Source of the DNA: Chitinophaga costaii
Lineage (GTDB): Bacteria; Bacteroidota; Bacteroidia; Chitinophagales; Chitinophagaceae
Assembly: GCF_900094705.1 (NCBI RefSeq)
Contig: NZ_FMAR01000005.1
Location: forward strand, 248,001-312,000
Direction: 5' to 3'
Length of the DNA stretch: 64,000 bases
In this document: one piece after another, positions 8,981-19,200 of the stretch
How positions within the stretch are numbered: the stretch's first letter is position 1
Layout: the number at the start of each line of letters is the position of its first letter
The notes under the pieces: model-generated
Told to the model about the DNA's origin: nothing
Seen by the model: only the letters and a program-made list of their open reading frames with translations
Database searches by the model: none
Program-made: the position numbers and the translations under genes

Positions 8981-10309
8981 TTATAATTTGATGGGGATGC
9001 CCCGGTAAAAGTCATAAATGCGGATGCTTAATGCTGCATTGTATTTAGCCTGTATGTAGTTCTGCAAAGCTTGTACGTACAGGTTTTTTTGCAGCAGGTA
9101 ATCAACGGTGTTGTATTGCCCTACCTGCAAGGCAGCGGTAGCAATGCGGTAGCTTTCCTGGGAGTAGCGCAACTGCTCTACGGCCGCATCGTACTGGCTT
9201 TGCGCCCCCTGCACGTTGATGTAGGCCTGCTCTACGTTTTGGGCCAGCGTGGTCCTGGTATTTTGTAAATCCAGTTGGGCCTGCGCAATTTCTATTTTCG
9301 ATTTTTCTACGTTGGTCTTCACCACCCGCCGCGTAAAAATGGGTACGGACAAGGTGAGGCCTATTTGCTGGTAGAAGTTGTTGTCCAGTTGTTTGAGGTA
9401 GGTATAATCCGGATCGCGGGCGTAGCTGGTGGCTACATTAGCGCCGGCGGTCAGGGTGGGCAGGTAGCCTGATCGTGCCTTGGCCAAATCTAACTGCGCG
9501 GCCTGAACATTCAGTTCACTGCTCTTCACTTCCGGGCGTTGGGCCAGGGCGGTTTCCTGCGCTTGGCGCAAGGGGGTGGGCAATGCATTGGCCATCAGCG
9601 TATCGGGCGACACAATGTCGAAGGTAGAGTCGTAGGGCAGTTGCAGCAGTTGCTTCAGGTTTAGCAGGTACTGGCGGTGTTGGTTCAGGGCGTTCACCAG
9701 TTGGTAGCGGTCGTTGGCCTGCTGCGCCTGTAGTTCTGCCAGGTCGCGGAGGGCAATGCTGCCTACATTGTAACGGTCCTGGCTTTGTTTCACCTGGGCC
9801 ACGGCGGTGTTGAGCAGATCCTGCTGGTAAAGGATGGTTTCTTTGGCCAGTAATATATTCAGGTAGGCAGTGGTGATATTCATGGTAATATCATTCATGC
9901 CTTGTTCAATATTGTAAGCGGCTTGTTGTAAGAGGAGTTGTTTTTGCCGGATATCGTTGTTGAGGTACTGCCCGTTAAAAATAGTGATGCCACTACTTAG
10001 GCCATAACTGCCGGAGAGCGTCCATTGCGATTCGGCGCTGCCGTCTACGCTGAATACTTTGCCATGTTGCAGGTTTTGGGTGCCGCTACCGGTAAGATTG
10101 GGCAGTTTGGCCGCCTTGGCCAGCAGCACATCCTGCTCGCCGGACCGTTGCTGCAAACGAAGGGTGTTAATGGTGATGTTATTGCGCGCTGCATAGTCCA
10201 GGCACTGTTGCAAGCTCCATTTGGCGGTATCCTGTGCTTGTAGCGGCTTACAGTAGCAGCAACAGAGGATGGTAAAAAGAAATATGCATTTGAAGGTTAT
10301 ATGCTTCAT
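8981..10309 (-). CDS. TolC-family outer-membrane efflux protein
   Basis: The product has 442 residues from the ATG at 10309, which gives a clean signal peptide (MKHITFKCIFLFTILCCCYC, then KPLQAQ). Two OEP repeats are visible, each starting in a long Gln/Ala-rich helix (SLQQCLDYAARNN at the front, QEQA and QSQYDAAVEQL in the second half). It provides the outer-membrane channel for the pump encoded by the next three genes; 12 bp separate it from the adaptor gene. The upstream in-frame ATG at 10360 would add 17 residues that spoil the signal peptide, so I did not use it. Confidence 0.93.
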   Translation of the reverse strand: MKHITFKCIFLFTILCCCYCKPLQAQDTAKWSLQQCLDYAARNNITINTLRLQQRSGEQDVLLAKAAKLPNLTGSGTQNLQHGKVFSVDGSAESQWTLSGSYGLSSGITIFNGQYLNNDIRQKQLLLQQAAYNIEQGMNDITMNITTAYLNILLAKETILYQQDLLNTAVAQVKQSQDRYNVGSIALRDLAELQAQQANDRYQLVNALNQHRQYLLNLKQLLQLPYDSTFDIVSPDTLMANALPTPLRQAQETALAQRPEVKSSELNVQAAQLDLAKARSGYLPTLTAGANVATSYARDPDYTYLKQLDNNFYQQIGLTLSVPIFTRRVVKTNVEKSKIEIAQAQLDLQNTRTTLAQNVEQAYINVQGAQSQYDAAVEQLRYSQESYRIATAALQVGQYNTVDYLLQKNLYVQALQNYIQAKYNAALSIRIYDFYRGIPIKL

Positions 10310-10432
10310 AATTAGTACGTGAAAAAGGAATTGAACCACAGCCAAGCACCCACAAATCATGCCGCAGGCCGCTACCAGACTGTTATTTACTGTTAACCCA
10401 TCTTGCCGGGCTTACCGCCATGTAGGATGATC

Positions 10433-10463
10433 TTTGAATTTGTGGCTGCTTTTCAATATTTTG
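10433..10463 (+). promoter_or_regulatory. Candidate proBA promoter (TTTG, then TATTTTG)
   Basis: TTTG at 10433-10436 is separated by 20 bp from TATTTTG at 10457-10463, close to the Bacteroidota TTTG-N19-TAnnTTTG pattern with one base fewer in the -7 box. The start codon follows only 8 bp later, so the mRNA would be nearly leaderless. Confidence 0.4.
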
Positions 10464-10470
10464 TACGCCC

Positions 10471-11502
10471 ATGAATAAGCCTATACTCGTCATAAAATTT
10501 GGAACGGCCTCCATTACGGGGCCACAGGGAGAGCTGAATGCCACGATGATCGCGGAAATTGCCCGCCAGTCGGCGGCGTTGCAACCGCAATTCAACATTG
10601 TGCTGGTATCGTCTGGCGCGGTAGCGGCGGGCAGGAAGCACCTCCAATCATACAGCGGCACCATCAGCGAGCGCAAAGCGGCTGCCGCTATTGGCAATCC
10701 TATTTTGCTCCAGCAATATGCGGCGTATTTTGCCCCGTATGGCATTGCCATTGCCCAAAGCCTTTGCGAACGTACCCACTTTTCTAACCGACCGCAATTC
10801 CTGCAGCTTAAAAAAACATACGAAGAATTATGGTCTAATGGACTCATTCCTATTGCCAACGAAAACGATGTGGTGAGCGATACGGAGTTAAAGTTTTCGG
10901 ACAACGATGAACTGGCCACCCTCATTGCCGTGGGTTTTGGGGCGGAGAAGCTGCTGTTTAGCACCTCTGTGGCCGGCGTGCTGGATGCCTCCGGCCAGAT
11001 AGTACCCCAGATCGATGTGATAGACGAAGCGGCACTGGGATTGGCAGACACGAAAAAATCGTCGCTCGGACTGGGCGGCATGGTGTCTAAACTTACCTTT
11101 GCCCGCCTGGCCACCCGCATGGGTATTGAAGTTGTGATCTTCGGCATCAATACCCCCGACGGCATCCTGAACGCCATGGCCGGCAAGGCAGGCACCCGCT
11201 GCCTGCCCCAGCCCTGTAGCATGCCCGCCCGCAAAAAATGGCTGGCCAGCGGCAGCCTGGTAACCGGCAGGGTGCAGGTAGACAGCGGCGCCGCCACTGC
11301 CCTGCACAAGCGGCATAGCCTCTTGGCCGTAGGCATTAAAGCGGTATTGGAGCCGTTCGACTGCGGTGAAGTATTCGAAATTGTGGACCTGGAGAAAAAC
11401 GTATTTGCCGTGGCCAGGGCCAAGGTAGCCTCCTCCTCGCTGCACCTCGGGCATTTGCAACAGGTGGAGGTAGCACATGCCGATGATATCGTGTTGTTGT
11501 AA
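10471..11502 (+). CDS. proB: Glutamate 5-kinase
   Basis: The product has 343 residues. The amino-acid-kinase N terminus (ILVIKFGTASITG) carries the phosphate-binding Lys, VLVSSGAVAAG is the Gly-rich loop, and NENDVVSDTELKFSDNDELATLIA forms the glutamate/Mg region. A PUA domain is present at the C terminus (from about LASGSLVTGRVQVD). The enzyme makes gamma-glutamyl phosphate, the first step of proline synthesis. Its stop codon overlaps a downstream in-frame ATG (TAATG), and proA follows at once, as in typical proBA operons. Confidence 0.96.
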   Translation: MNKPILVIKFGTASITGPQGELNATMIAEIARQSAALQPQFNIVLVSSGAVAAGRKHLQSYSGTISERKAAAAIGNPILLQQYAAYFAPYGIAIAQSLCERTHFSNRPQFLQLKKTYEELWSNGLIPIANENDVVSDTELKFSDNDELATLIAVGFGAEKLLFSTSVAGVLDASGQIVPQIDVIDEAALGLADTKKSSLGLGGMVSKLTFARLATRMGIEVVIFGINTPDGILNAMAGKAGTRCLPQPCSMPARKKWLASGSLVTGRVQVDSGAATALHKRHSLLAVGIKAVLEPFDCGEVFEIVDLEKNVFAVARAKVASSSLHLGHLQQVEVAHADDIVLL

Positions 11503-11531
11503 TGATTAAATTACCTGTTACATTTTTTACC

Positions 11532-12794
11532 ATGGAACCTACCAGTATTCAACTGCTCCCCTTACTTGAAAACGCCCAGCAGGCAGCCACCGCGCTGCGC
11601 ACGCTGGCAGATGCGCAGAAGCAGCAGCTCCTGCGCCAAGTAGCTGCCTTGCTATTACAACAAAGCGATGCCATTGTGGCGGAGAATAAAAAAGACCTGG
11701 ATCGCATACCAGACAGCGATCCTAAAAAAGACCGCTTACTATTGGATGCTGCCCGCATTGCTGCGCTGGCAGACACGATGATCGATATCAGCAAGCTACC
11801 CGACCCGGCCCACCAACTGATCAGCGAAAAAAAGCTGGACAACGGCCTGCTGGTGCAAAAAAAGACGGTACCCCTGGGCGTAGTAGGAGTAATTTATGAA
11901 TCGCGACCCAATGTAACTATTGATGTAGCAGGGCTTTGCCTGCGCTCCGGCAATGCCTGCCTGCTGCGCGGCGGATCGGATGCATTTTATACCAACACCA
12001 TTCTCGTAGCTATTTTACAAGAGGCGCTACAAAAGCAGGGCATACATCCAGCCGCCGTGCAACTCATGCCTACCGACCGGGAACTGGTGAAGGAAATGCT
12101 GGAAGCCAACGGTTATATTGATATCATTATCCCACGTGGCTCTCAACAGTTAATACAGTTTGTACGCGATCATGCCAAGGTGCCGGTCATAGAAACCGGT
12201 GCAGGCGTATGCCATACCTACGTGGAGAAAACCGCCGATCTGGAACAGGCAGCCGCCGTGGTAACCAACGCCAAAGTATCACGCCCTTCTGCTTGCAACG
12301 CGCTGGATACGGTACTCGTGGATGCCGAGGTGGCAGCAGATTTCCTGCCCCTGCTGGCACCGCAACTGGCTGCGTACAAGGTGGAAATATTTGCCGATGA
12401 AATTGCATTACCCATTTTACAAACCGCACAATACCCTTTCCTGCAAGCCGCCGCACCCGGAGACTTTGGCAGGGAATTCCTGGACTTCAAGTGTTCTATA
12501 AAAGTGACAAGTGGCCTGGAAGCAGCGTTAGCACATATCCGCCAGCATTCTTCCAAACATTCGGAAGCCATTCTCTCAAAAGATGCTGCCGCCACCGAAC
12601 GTTTCCTGCATGAGCTGGACGCCGCTGCCGTTTACGTGAACGCTTCCACGCGATTTACTGATGGAGGCGTATTTGGACTGGGCGCGGAGATTGGTATTTC
12701 TACCCAAAAACTGCACGCCCGTGGTCCTTTTGCATTGGAAAAACTGGTCACGGAAAAATGGTTTGTGTATGGCAATGGACAAGTAAGAAATTAA
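11532..12794 (+). CDS. proA: Glutamate-5-semialdehyde dehydrogenase (gamma-glutamyl phosphate reductase)
   Basis: The product has 420 residues, the family norm. The catalytic Cys is C255 in SRPSACNALDTVL, and the NADPH-binding part includes LGVVGVIYESRPNVT. It reduces gamma-glutamyl phosphate to the semialdehyde, the second step of proline synthesis, using the ProB product. I favour the ATG at 11532 (MEPTSIQLL) by family length. The ATG at 11502, overlapping the proB stop, would add ten residues (MIKLPVTFFT) and cannot be excluded. A strong terminator follows. Confidence 0.95.
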   Translation: MEPTSIQLLPLLENAQQAATALRTLADAQKQQLLRQVAALLLQQSDAIVAENKKDLDRIPDSDPKKDRLLLDAARIAALADTMIDISKLPDPAHQLISEKKLDNGLLVQKKTVPLGVVGVIYESRPNVTIDVAGLCLRSGNACLLRGGSDAFYTNTILVAILQEALQKQGIHPAAVQLMPTDRELVKEMLEANGYIDIIIPRGSQQLIQFVRDHAKVPVIETGAGVCHTYVEKTADLEQAAAVVTNAKVSRPSACNALDTVLVDAEVAADFLPLLAPQLAAYKVEIFADEIALPILQTAQYPFLQAAAPGDFGREFLDFKCSIKVTSGLEAALAHIRQHSSKHSEAILSKDAAATERFLHELDAAAVYVNASTRFTDGGVFGLGAEIGISTQKLHARGPFALEKLVTEKWFVYGNGQVRN

Positions 12795-12823
12795 AGTGGG
12801 CTTAAAACGATTTTATACACCTG

Positions 12824-12855
12824 AAAATGCGATCGCAGCGATCGCATTTTTTTTT
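12824..12855 (+). terminator. Rho-independent terminator after proBA
   Basis: A perfect 12-bp stem AAAATGCGATCG / CGATCGCATTTT with a 3-nt loop (CAG) is followed by a run of T. It lies 30 bp after the proA stop. Confidence 0.88.
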
Positions 12856-13180
12856 ACCAGCGCTGATCAACGGCATTAACAGTAAATAACAATCTCTGTA
12901 GTGCTTGATTACAAAGCATTTGCAAGCGTGCAAGCCCATGGTGGAAAAAATGGGCAAATCCGGCAATGATTTTGCATATTATCACTTGCTATTAAAATTA
13001 TACTATGCATCCGCCATAACTTAAAAAGCACTTAAAAACGCCTGCTTAAATGCTAAAGAAAGATTAAAATACGTTTAAGCATGTAACTTCCCTTCCTGTA
13101 GCAGGTCTTAATAAGTAGTGATCCGCATAGCATCACCGGATTACTACCACTACAAAGTGTACCGTTTAAATTTCTGTCTA
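12856..13180 (+). other. Upstream region of the Gly-rich protein gene
   Basis: This is 325 bp of AT-rich DNA with no ORF of note. It should hold the promoter of the next gene, but no clean -33/-7 pair stands out. Confidence 0.4.
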
Positions 13181-14287
13181 ATGAAAAAGTTAAATATTAT
13201 CCTCAGCAGTATATTAGTGCTCTCTCTTTCCTTTACCAATGTAGATGCCCAGCGTGACGGTGGAAACCGTGGCGGGGGCGGCGGCGGCAATCGCGGCGGC
13301 GGTGGTGGCGGTGGCCGTAGTATGGGCGGCGGTGGTGGCCGTAGTTTTTCTCCGGCCCCTTCCCGTGGCGGCAATGCTGGCGGCGGCGGTGGAGGCCGTA
13401 GTTTTTCACCCGCTCCTTCCCGTGGGGGCAATTTTGGCGGCGGTGGCGGTGGCCGTAGTTTTTCACCATCACCTTCCCGTGTGGGCAATCCGGGAGGTGG
13501 TAATTTTTCTGCACCCTCCCGTGGTAATGTAGGCGGTGGCGGCGGTGGCCGTGATTTTGCCGGTGGCCGTCCAGGAGGAATGTCTTCCGTGCGCAGCTAT
13601 TCGCCTCCTGCCCGTTCTTTTGCTAATAATCGTCCCCGTGGATTTTATGGGGGTGGGGGCTACTATCATGGTGGTGGTCATTTTAATGGCGGACCTGGTT
13701 ATTATCACGGCTATCGCCCGTATTTTTATCCCCGTCCTTACATTTACCACCCATATTACCACCCGTTCCGCTGGTGGGGTCCTTCTATCGGATTTCACTT
13801 AAGCATTTTACCCTTGGGCTTTTTCACTATCTCTACGGGATATGGTCCGTATTATTATTACGATGGTATTTACTACCGCAATTATAATAACATCTACGAA
13901 ATAGTAGATGCACCGGTAGGTTCCTTTGTACCCACCCTGCCCAGCCGCGCAGAGCAAGTGGATGTAAACGGCACCGTGTACTATTTCTTTAACGGCACGT
14001 TCTATTATCCCAGCACCGATGCCAATGGCAACCAGGGTTACGTGATTGCCGGTAAAAATGGCCACCTAGATCCGGGCGATAATGTGCAACAACAGGAACA
14101 AGCCGCCCAGGGTCAATATGACAATAATACCACTCCTACTATACCGGAACTGCCGGAAGGTTGCCGGGAAGTAACCATCAACGGGCAAACGCTTTTCCTG
14201 GCACCTGATGGGATGTACTACCAGCAGATTAACCAGGGCAACGGGGTAGAATATCAAGTTGTAGGCAAGCAATCTGCTAACAATTAA
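13181..14287 (+). CDS. Secreted Gly-rich protein with C-terminal DUF6515-like region
   Basis: The product has 368 residues from ATG 13181. A signal peptide (MKKLNIILSSILVLSLSFTNVDAQ) comes first, then about 100 residues of low complexity with repeated GGGGGGRSFSPAPSRGGN-type units (at least four). A His/Tyr/Pro-rich stretch follows (YFYPRPYIYHPYYHPFRWWGP), then a membrane-like strand (FHLSILPLGFFTIS) and two repeats of the type VNGTVYYFFNGTFYYPS / INGQTLFLAPDGMYYQQ. The second half matches my memory of DUF6515 proteins common in Bacteroidota. A cell-surface or matrix role is inferred only from export and composition. The upstream ATG at 13118 would bury the signal peptide. Confidence 0.75.
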   Translation: MKKLNIILSSILVLSLSFTNVDAQRDGGNRGGGGGGNRGGGGGGGRSMGGGGGRSFSPAPSRGGNAGGGGGGRSFSPAPSRGGNFGGGGGGRSFSPSPSRVGNPGGGNFSAPSRGNVGGGGGGRDFAGGRPGGMSSVRSYSPPARSFANNRPRGFYGGGGYYHGGGHFNGGPGYYHGYRPYFYPRPYIYHPYYHPFRWWGPSIGFHLSILPLGFFTISTGYGPYYYYDGIYYRNYNNIYEIVDAPVGSFVPTLPSRAEQVDVNGTVYYFFNGTFYYPSTDANGNQGYVIAGKNGHLDPGDNVQQQEQAAQGQYDNNTTPTIPELPEGCREVTINGQTLFLAPDGMYYQQINQGNGVEYQVVGKQSANN

Positions 14288-14314
14288 GACATCCGTGCAG
14301 TTGACAAAAGCAGT

Positions 14315-14350
14315 AAGGGCCTTCTCATTTTTTGAGAAGGCCTTTTTGTT
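14315..14350 (+). terminator. Rho-independent terminator after the Gly-rich protein gene
   Basis: GGCCTTCTCA / TGAGAAGGCC is a perfect 10-bp stem (14318-14327 and 14333-14342) with a T5 loop, followed by TTTTTGTTT. Confidence 0.88.
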
Positions 14351-14429
14351 TATTTATTAATGCATACAGCTATTTCCTTATTTTGATATCTTTAAATGCG
14401 TATCACCATTCAAAAGTCACTATATCTAC

Positions 14430-15185
14430 ATGCTACAATTAATACGGCACGCCACCTTATTGCTGCAACTTCATGGACAACGTTTTTTGATAGATCCTTT
14501 TCTGGGCGACCGAAACGCCTATCCACCCATACCGCAGGCCGGCAATGATATCCCCATTCCCATGCTGGACCTGCCACTGCCCCCCGCACAAATACAATCC
14601 CTCCTCATTGCTGCCGACGCGGTGATCGTTACGCACCTGCACCGCGATCATTGGGACGATGCCGCGAAGGCACTCATTTCGAAAGATAAATTGTTGCTCA
14701 CGCAGCCGGAGAGTATTGCTTTGCTGCAAGCACAGGGATATACCAACGTACAAGATGTACAGGGCACAAAGCTGGGCGCAGTACAGTTGTTCCGCACCAG
14801 CGGCCAGCATGGAACCGGCGCCGTAGGTCAGCGCATGGGTGCCGTATCGGGCGTAATTTTTAAAACACCGGAAATGACGGTGTATTTGGCCGGCGATACC
14901 ATTTGGTGTCCCGAAGTGGCTGCCGCCATTACGTTGTACCAACCCGATTATATTATTGTGAATGCAGGCGCTGCACAATTCCTGGAAGGCGGCCCTATTA
15001 CCATGACGGCGGAAGATATTCTTGCTGTAACGCAAGCCGCACCACAAGCCCACGTCATTGCCGTGCACATGGATACGGTGAATCATTGTTTTTTGACCCG
15101 GGAGATTTTACGGGAGTATTTGCTGGAGCAGGATCTGGTGGAGCAGGTGCTGGTGCCGGATGATGGGGAGGAGATTGTGTTGTAG
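14430..15185 (+). CDS. UlaG-like metallo-beta-lactamase-fold hydrolase
   Basis: The product has 251 residues. It starts MLQLIRHATLLLQLHGQRFLIDPFL, as in the UlaG/YcjS-like MBL branch, and carries the metal motif THLHRDHWDD (H69, H71, D73, H74). Later ligands are in YLAGDT and IAVHMDTVNH. Family members include L-ascorbate-6-phosphate lactonase, but most are of unknown substrate, and no ascorbate genes lie near. There is no signal peptide, so it is cytoplasmic. It is monocistronic and convergent with the tricorn gene across repeat copies R4/R5. Confidence 0.85.
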   Translation: MLQLIRHATLLLQLHGQRFLIDPFLGDRNAYPPIPQAGNDIPIPMLDLPLPPAQIQSLLIAADAVIVTHLHRDHWDDAAKALISKDKLLLTQPESIALLQAQGYTNVQDVQGTKLGAVQLFRTSGQHGTGAVGQRMGAVSGVIFKTPEMTVYLAGDTIWCPEVAAAITLYQPDYIIVNAGAAQFLEGGPITMTAEDILAVTQAAPQAHVIAVHMDTVNHCFLTREILREYLLEQDLVEQVLVPDDGEEIVL

Positions 15186-15224
15186 CAAGCTTTGTTTGTT
15201 TTTGTGGTGGTTTTATCAGCGCAT

Positions 15225-15276
15225 GTTTTCCGGTGTTGTTTTCTGGTGTTGTTTTCCGGTGTTGTTTCCCGGCGTG
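15225..15276 (+). repeat. 13-bp tandem repeat leading into repeat copy R4
   Basis: GTTTTCCGGTGTT occurs at 15225, 15238 (one change) and 15251. A fourth diverged unit at 15264 is also the first bases of the R4 head (GTTTCCCGGCGTG). Confidence 0.7.
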
Positions 15277-15660
15277 CGCCGGGAGGGGCATTCCGCTGCC
15301 GCGGGGGCCTTCTTTTTTGCTGGTGCAAAAAAGAAGCAAATGAGCGTAAGCGAATTCATAAGGCCCCGTAAAAAATAAAAATGACCCGAATAAAAAAGCA
15401 CCTGGCGGCTGCGGAAAATGGCTGAAATTTACGGCGCTCCGCTACGGCAAACGAAGCTTACTATTAAGCGGAGGGATTTCTATTTTGCGAAGGTGCGCTT
15501 GGGCTTTTGTACTACCCTCTACCCGTTTGCCGCTTTACGCTCCACACCGTAAATTTCTTTACGCCATTTTCCTAAGGCCGCTAAATCTTTGCATACTATC
15601 TACTTCCATCTTGCTTACATTTTTTTTAATAATTATTCTACTCAAATCCGCCATGGTGGC
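15269..15660 (+). repeat. Modular intergenic repeat, copy R4 (with cassette)
   Basis: Head, cassette (about 15338-15392), core and a short tail are present. The core arms differ from the consensus together: the left arm reads AAATTTACGG and the right arm CCGTAAATTT, extending that stem by two pairs. With R5 it forms an inverted pair over about 766 bp. Confidence 0.85.
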
Positions 15661-15675
15661 TTTATAATATCGAAT

Positions 15676-16034
15676 TTATTAAAGGGAATGGTATGCGAAG
15701 ACTTTGCAGTGATGAAGATTGAAGGGAATGGTATGCGAAGACTTTGCAGTGATGAAGATTGAAGGGAATGGTATGTGAAGACTTGCGGCCTTAGGAAAAT
15801 GGCGTTCAGGAATTTACGCAATGGAGCGTAAAGCGGCAAACGGGCCGAGGGTAGTACAGAAGCCCAAGCGCACCATCGCAAAATAGAAATCCCGCCGCTT
15901 AATAGTTAGCTCGTTTGCCGTAGCGTAATGGAGTAAATTTCAGCCATTTTCCGCAGCCGCCAGGTGCTTTTTGCTACTTTTTGCACCAGCAAAAAGTAGG
16001 CCCCCGCGGCAGCGGCACCCCTCCCGGCGCATGC
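15676..16034 (-). repeat. Modular intergenic repeat, copy R5 (inverted, altered hairpin, expanded tail)
   Basis: This inverted copy has no cassette. Its head hairpin is CTACTTTTTGC-TGGT-GCAAAAAGTAG, so both arms differ from consensus in a matched way. The tail (left on the plus strand) holds a 40-bp tandem repeat in about 2.4 copies at 15682-15775. Confidence 0.85.
15682..15775 (+). repeat. 40-bp tandem repeat in the tail of R5
   Basis: Units start at 15681, 15721 and 15761 with AAGGGAATGGTATG. The first two 40-mers are nearly identical and the third breaks off into the R5 arm. Confidence 0.9.
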
Positions 16035-16271
16035 CGGAAAACAGCTGTCATCTTCTCAAATCCCCCTTCAAGCGCAGCGGAGATCTACGCGAAGCATCTG
16101 GTATGTTAAAGGAAGTAAATCCTTCAAATGGTTAATGGCCGTAATAAAAAATTATTTAACCCTATTCACTGATTTTGAAGCAGGACTTATATCCAAATTA
16201 TGAATTGCTCCAAAAAACAAAAAGGCACCACTTTGCAGTGGCGCCCCTTCTATTTAATCTAAAAACAACTC

Positions 16272-19200
16272 CTATTTTATTTCCTGCAACATCTCTTTTA
16301 CGGCTGCTTCCAGTTGGGGATCTTTCCCTTCCAGGAAGTCGTTGTAAGGCAGGGGTACGCGGATGTCGGGTTCTACTTGCAGGTTCTCCGTGGGGCGGCC
16401 TTCTTTGCCGATGGTGGCTACCATGGGGATACCAAATACGATGGTTGGATCTATCTGGGTTTCCCACCATACGGCTGTGCCAGTGCCAGCTACGGGCATA
16501 CCAATAAGCTTACCTACCCCATTCTGTTTGTACACATAAGGGAATATGAAGGCATCGCTGTAGTTACCCTGGCTGATCAACACGCAACTTGGCTGCTGCC
16601 AGCGGTTCATAGGTTCTCCGCCTTTTAGCAGGTCGCCCTGCGGGGCGAAGGACAGGTATTTTTTGCCGCTCAGGAAGGTGTTCAGGTCATCATGCAGCCA
16701 TCCGCCCCCGTTAAAGCGGGTGTCGATGATGAGGGCTTGCTTGTTGCGGTTGCGCCCCATGGCTTCGTCGAACACGGCGCGGAAACTGGCGTCGTTCATG
16801 GCGCGTACATGGATATAACCTACTTTGCCGCCACTGAGTTTTTCTACGATGGCCCGCTGCCGGTTTACCCAACGTTTGTAAAGCAACTCGCTCTCTTCGC
16901 CTACCGTGACCGGTTTTACGGTTTCAAACCAGCGGGTGCCGGTAGCAGGATTGTACAGGGCTACCAGCGTGTTTTTGCCAGCCTTGCGGTTCAGTAGCTG
17001 GGCCCAGTCGGGGGCATCGGCTATTGGCTGTCCATCGATCTGCTCTATGATGTCGCCCTTTTTCACTTTACTGCTGGCCTTATCGAAAGGTCCACCTTCC
17101 ATCACATCCGTAATCAGGAGGCCTTTGCTGGCACCGTTTTCGTCGTAGAAAAGTCCCAGGCTGGCGGTGGCATCGCCATCGGGCCGTACCGGTGAATAAC
17201 GGCCACCCGTATGCGATCCGTTCAGCTCTCCGAGTAGTTCGCTCAGTAGTTCCTGGAAGTCGTAGTTGTTATTGATGTAGGGCAGGAAACGCGCGTAATT
17301 ATCGCGGTACATTTCCCAATCGATGCCATGAATGTTGGGATCGTAGAATTTCTCCTTCACCTGGCGCCAGGCGTGTTCAAATATATAGGCGCGTTCTTCG
17401 GCAGCATTCAACACCATTTCCGCATTGGTAGCAATGGGGGTTATCTTGCCCGATTCTACATCTACTTTTACCAACGAACCGTGGTTGCTGGCGTAGAGGG
17501 TTTTGCCGTCTTTGCTCAGTGCAAGGCTGGTGCCGGTGCCACCCAATTTGGCGAGGATTTTTGTTTCATGCGTACGCGGCTCGGTGACCCATAGGTCGAA
17601 GCCTTTCTCAAAAGCGGCCAGGTAAAAAACTTTACTGGCATCTTTATTCAGCACATAATCGCTGATGCTGGCGCTGTTGATGGTGAAACGCAATTGGCGG
17701 TCGTCCAGGTGTTCCAGATCCAGCGGTGTACTCTTTTTAGCGGTGGTATCCGTTTTCACTTTACGGAGGGAATCGGCGTTGCCGGATTTTTTGGCCTGCT
17801 CTTCTTTTTCCAACAGCAGGTTAAATTCATCTTTGGATAAATTGAACCGGTCGTAGGCCTCTTTATCAAAAAATGCGGCGTAAATATCTACTTCGCGGCT
17901 GCCCTGGATGGCCAGGGATTTACGGCCTTCGCGGGCGCTTTCCCAGGTTAGTACTTTACCATCGGCACTCCACTTGGCATTGCCTTCTCCAAAGCCACTG
18001 TTTACTGGGTAATTGATGCTGCCTTTGCCGTCTGCGGGAATGAGGGCGGCATTGCTGTTGCCAAAGCGATCCTGCTGGTCATCGGCCAGCAGCCACTTAC
18101 CATCGGGACTCCAACTGAAATCCCAATCGCCATCGGAGTAAGAGTGATTATGTCCTTTGGGCAATACAGTGCGGGTTTGTTTGCTGGCCAGGTTGTACAC
18201 GCGCAGTACGTTGCGGTCTTCCACATAGGCCAGTTCCTTGCCATCCGGCGAAAACGAAGGTTGAAATTCTTCCGCTTTGGTGGCAATAAGCGGTTCTTCG
18301 TGGATCACCGTGGAGGCATAAAAATAAGGCTCATCGGCGCGGGCCAGGGTAGCACGATAGATATCCCAGTTGTGCCGGCGCTCTGCCGCATAGACCAACG
18401 ACTTCCCATCAGGGCTCCAGGCCACCATGCGCTCCTGTTGCGGCGTGTTGGTAATCCTTTTGGTGAGCGAACCTTCTACGTTGGTCACATACACTTCTCC
18501 CCGCGATACGAAGGCGATCTCTTTGCCATTAGGACTCAACGCAAATTCGGTAAGGTTGCCGGTCACGGGAATGTTTTTCTCTACCATATCACCGCCATCG
18601 TTCTGCACCCGGATGGATAGCTTCTGTGGCTGGGCACCGGGTTGAAGCGTGTATACTTCCCCGTTATAGGTGAAACATATTGTGTTGTTGGCGGATACCG
18701 ACAAGTCACGCACAGGATGTTTATCGAAGTGGGTGAGCTGTGTTATTTTGCTGGTATCGGCGAGGGATACTTTATAGATGTTTTGGGAAATGCCATTGCG
18801 TTCGCTCAGGTAATACGCGCTTTCCTTGCCGGAAAATACCGGCTCCCGGTCTTCCCCCGCATAAGAAGATATCTGCGTGTAGGATTTTTTATTCAGGTCG
18901 TACACCCAGATATCACGGGTTACGGCGGAAAGGTGATGTTTGCGGTAGGCATCTTCATAGCCCTTGCGGTCTTGGAAAATCACCTGGGTGCCGCTGGCAT
19001 TGTAATGCGCCAGTTCCGCACCGGCAGCGCTGAGCAACTGCGGACTGCCCCCCGTTACCGGCACGGTGTACAGGTTGTTGAAGATACGGTTGTTGAAACG
19101 GATGCTGGCCGCCGTAGTGGTACGCGGACTGCCAAATAACACGGCTTTATTATCCGGGGTAAAGTCGTAGGGGTAATCCGGCATACTGTTGTAGGTGAGC

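Noticed and set aside
10383..11423. A 346-codon minus-strand ORF
   Set aside because: It is antisense to proB, whose motifs are unmistakable.
15676..16034. Insertion sequence
   Set aside because: Inverted arms are present, but there is no transposase frame and no obvious target-site duplication.
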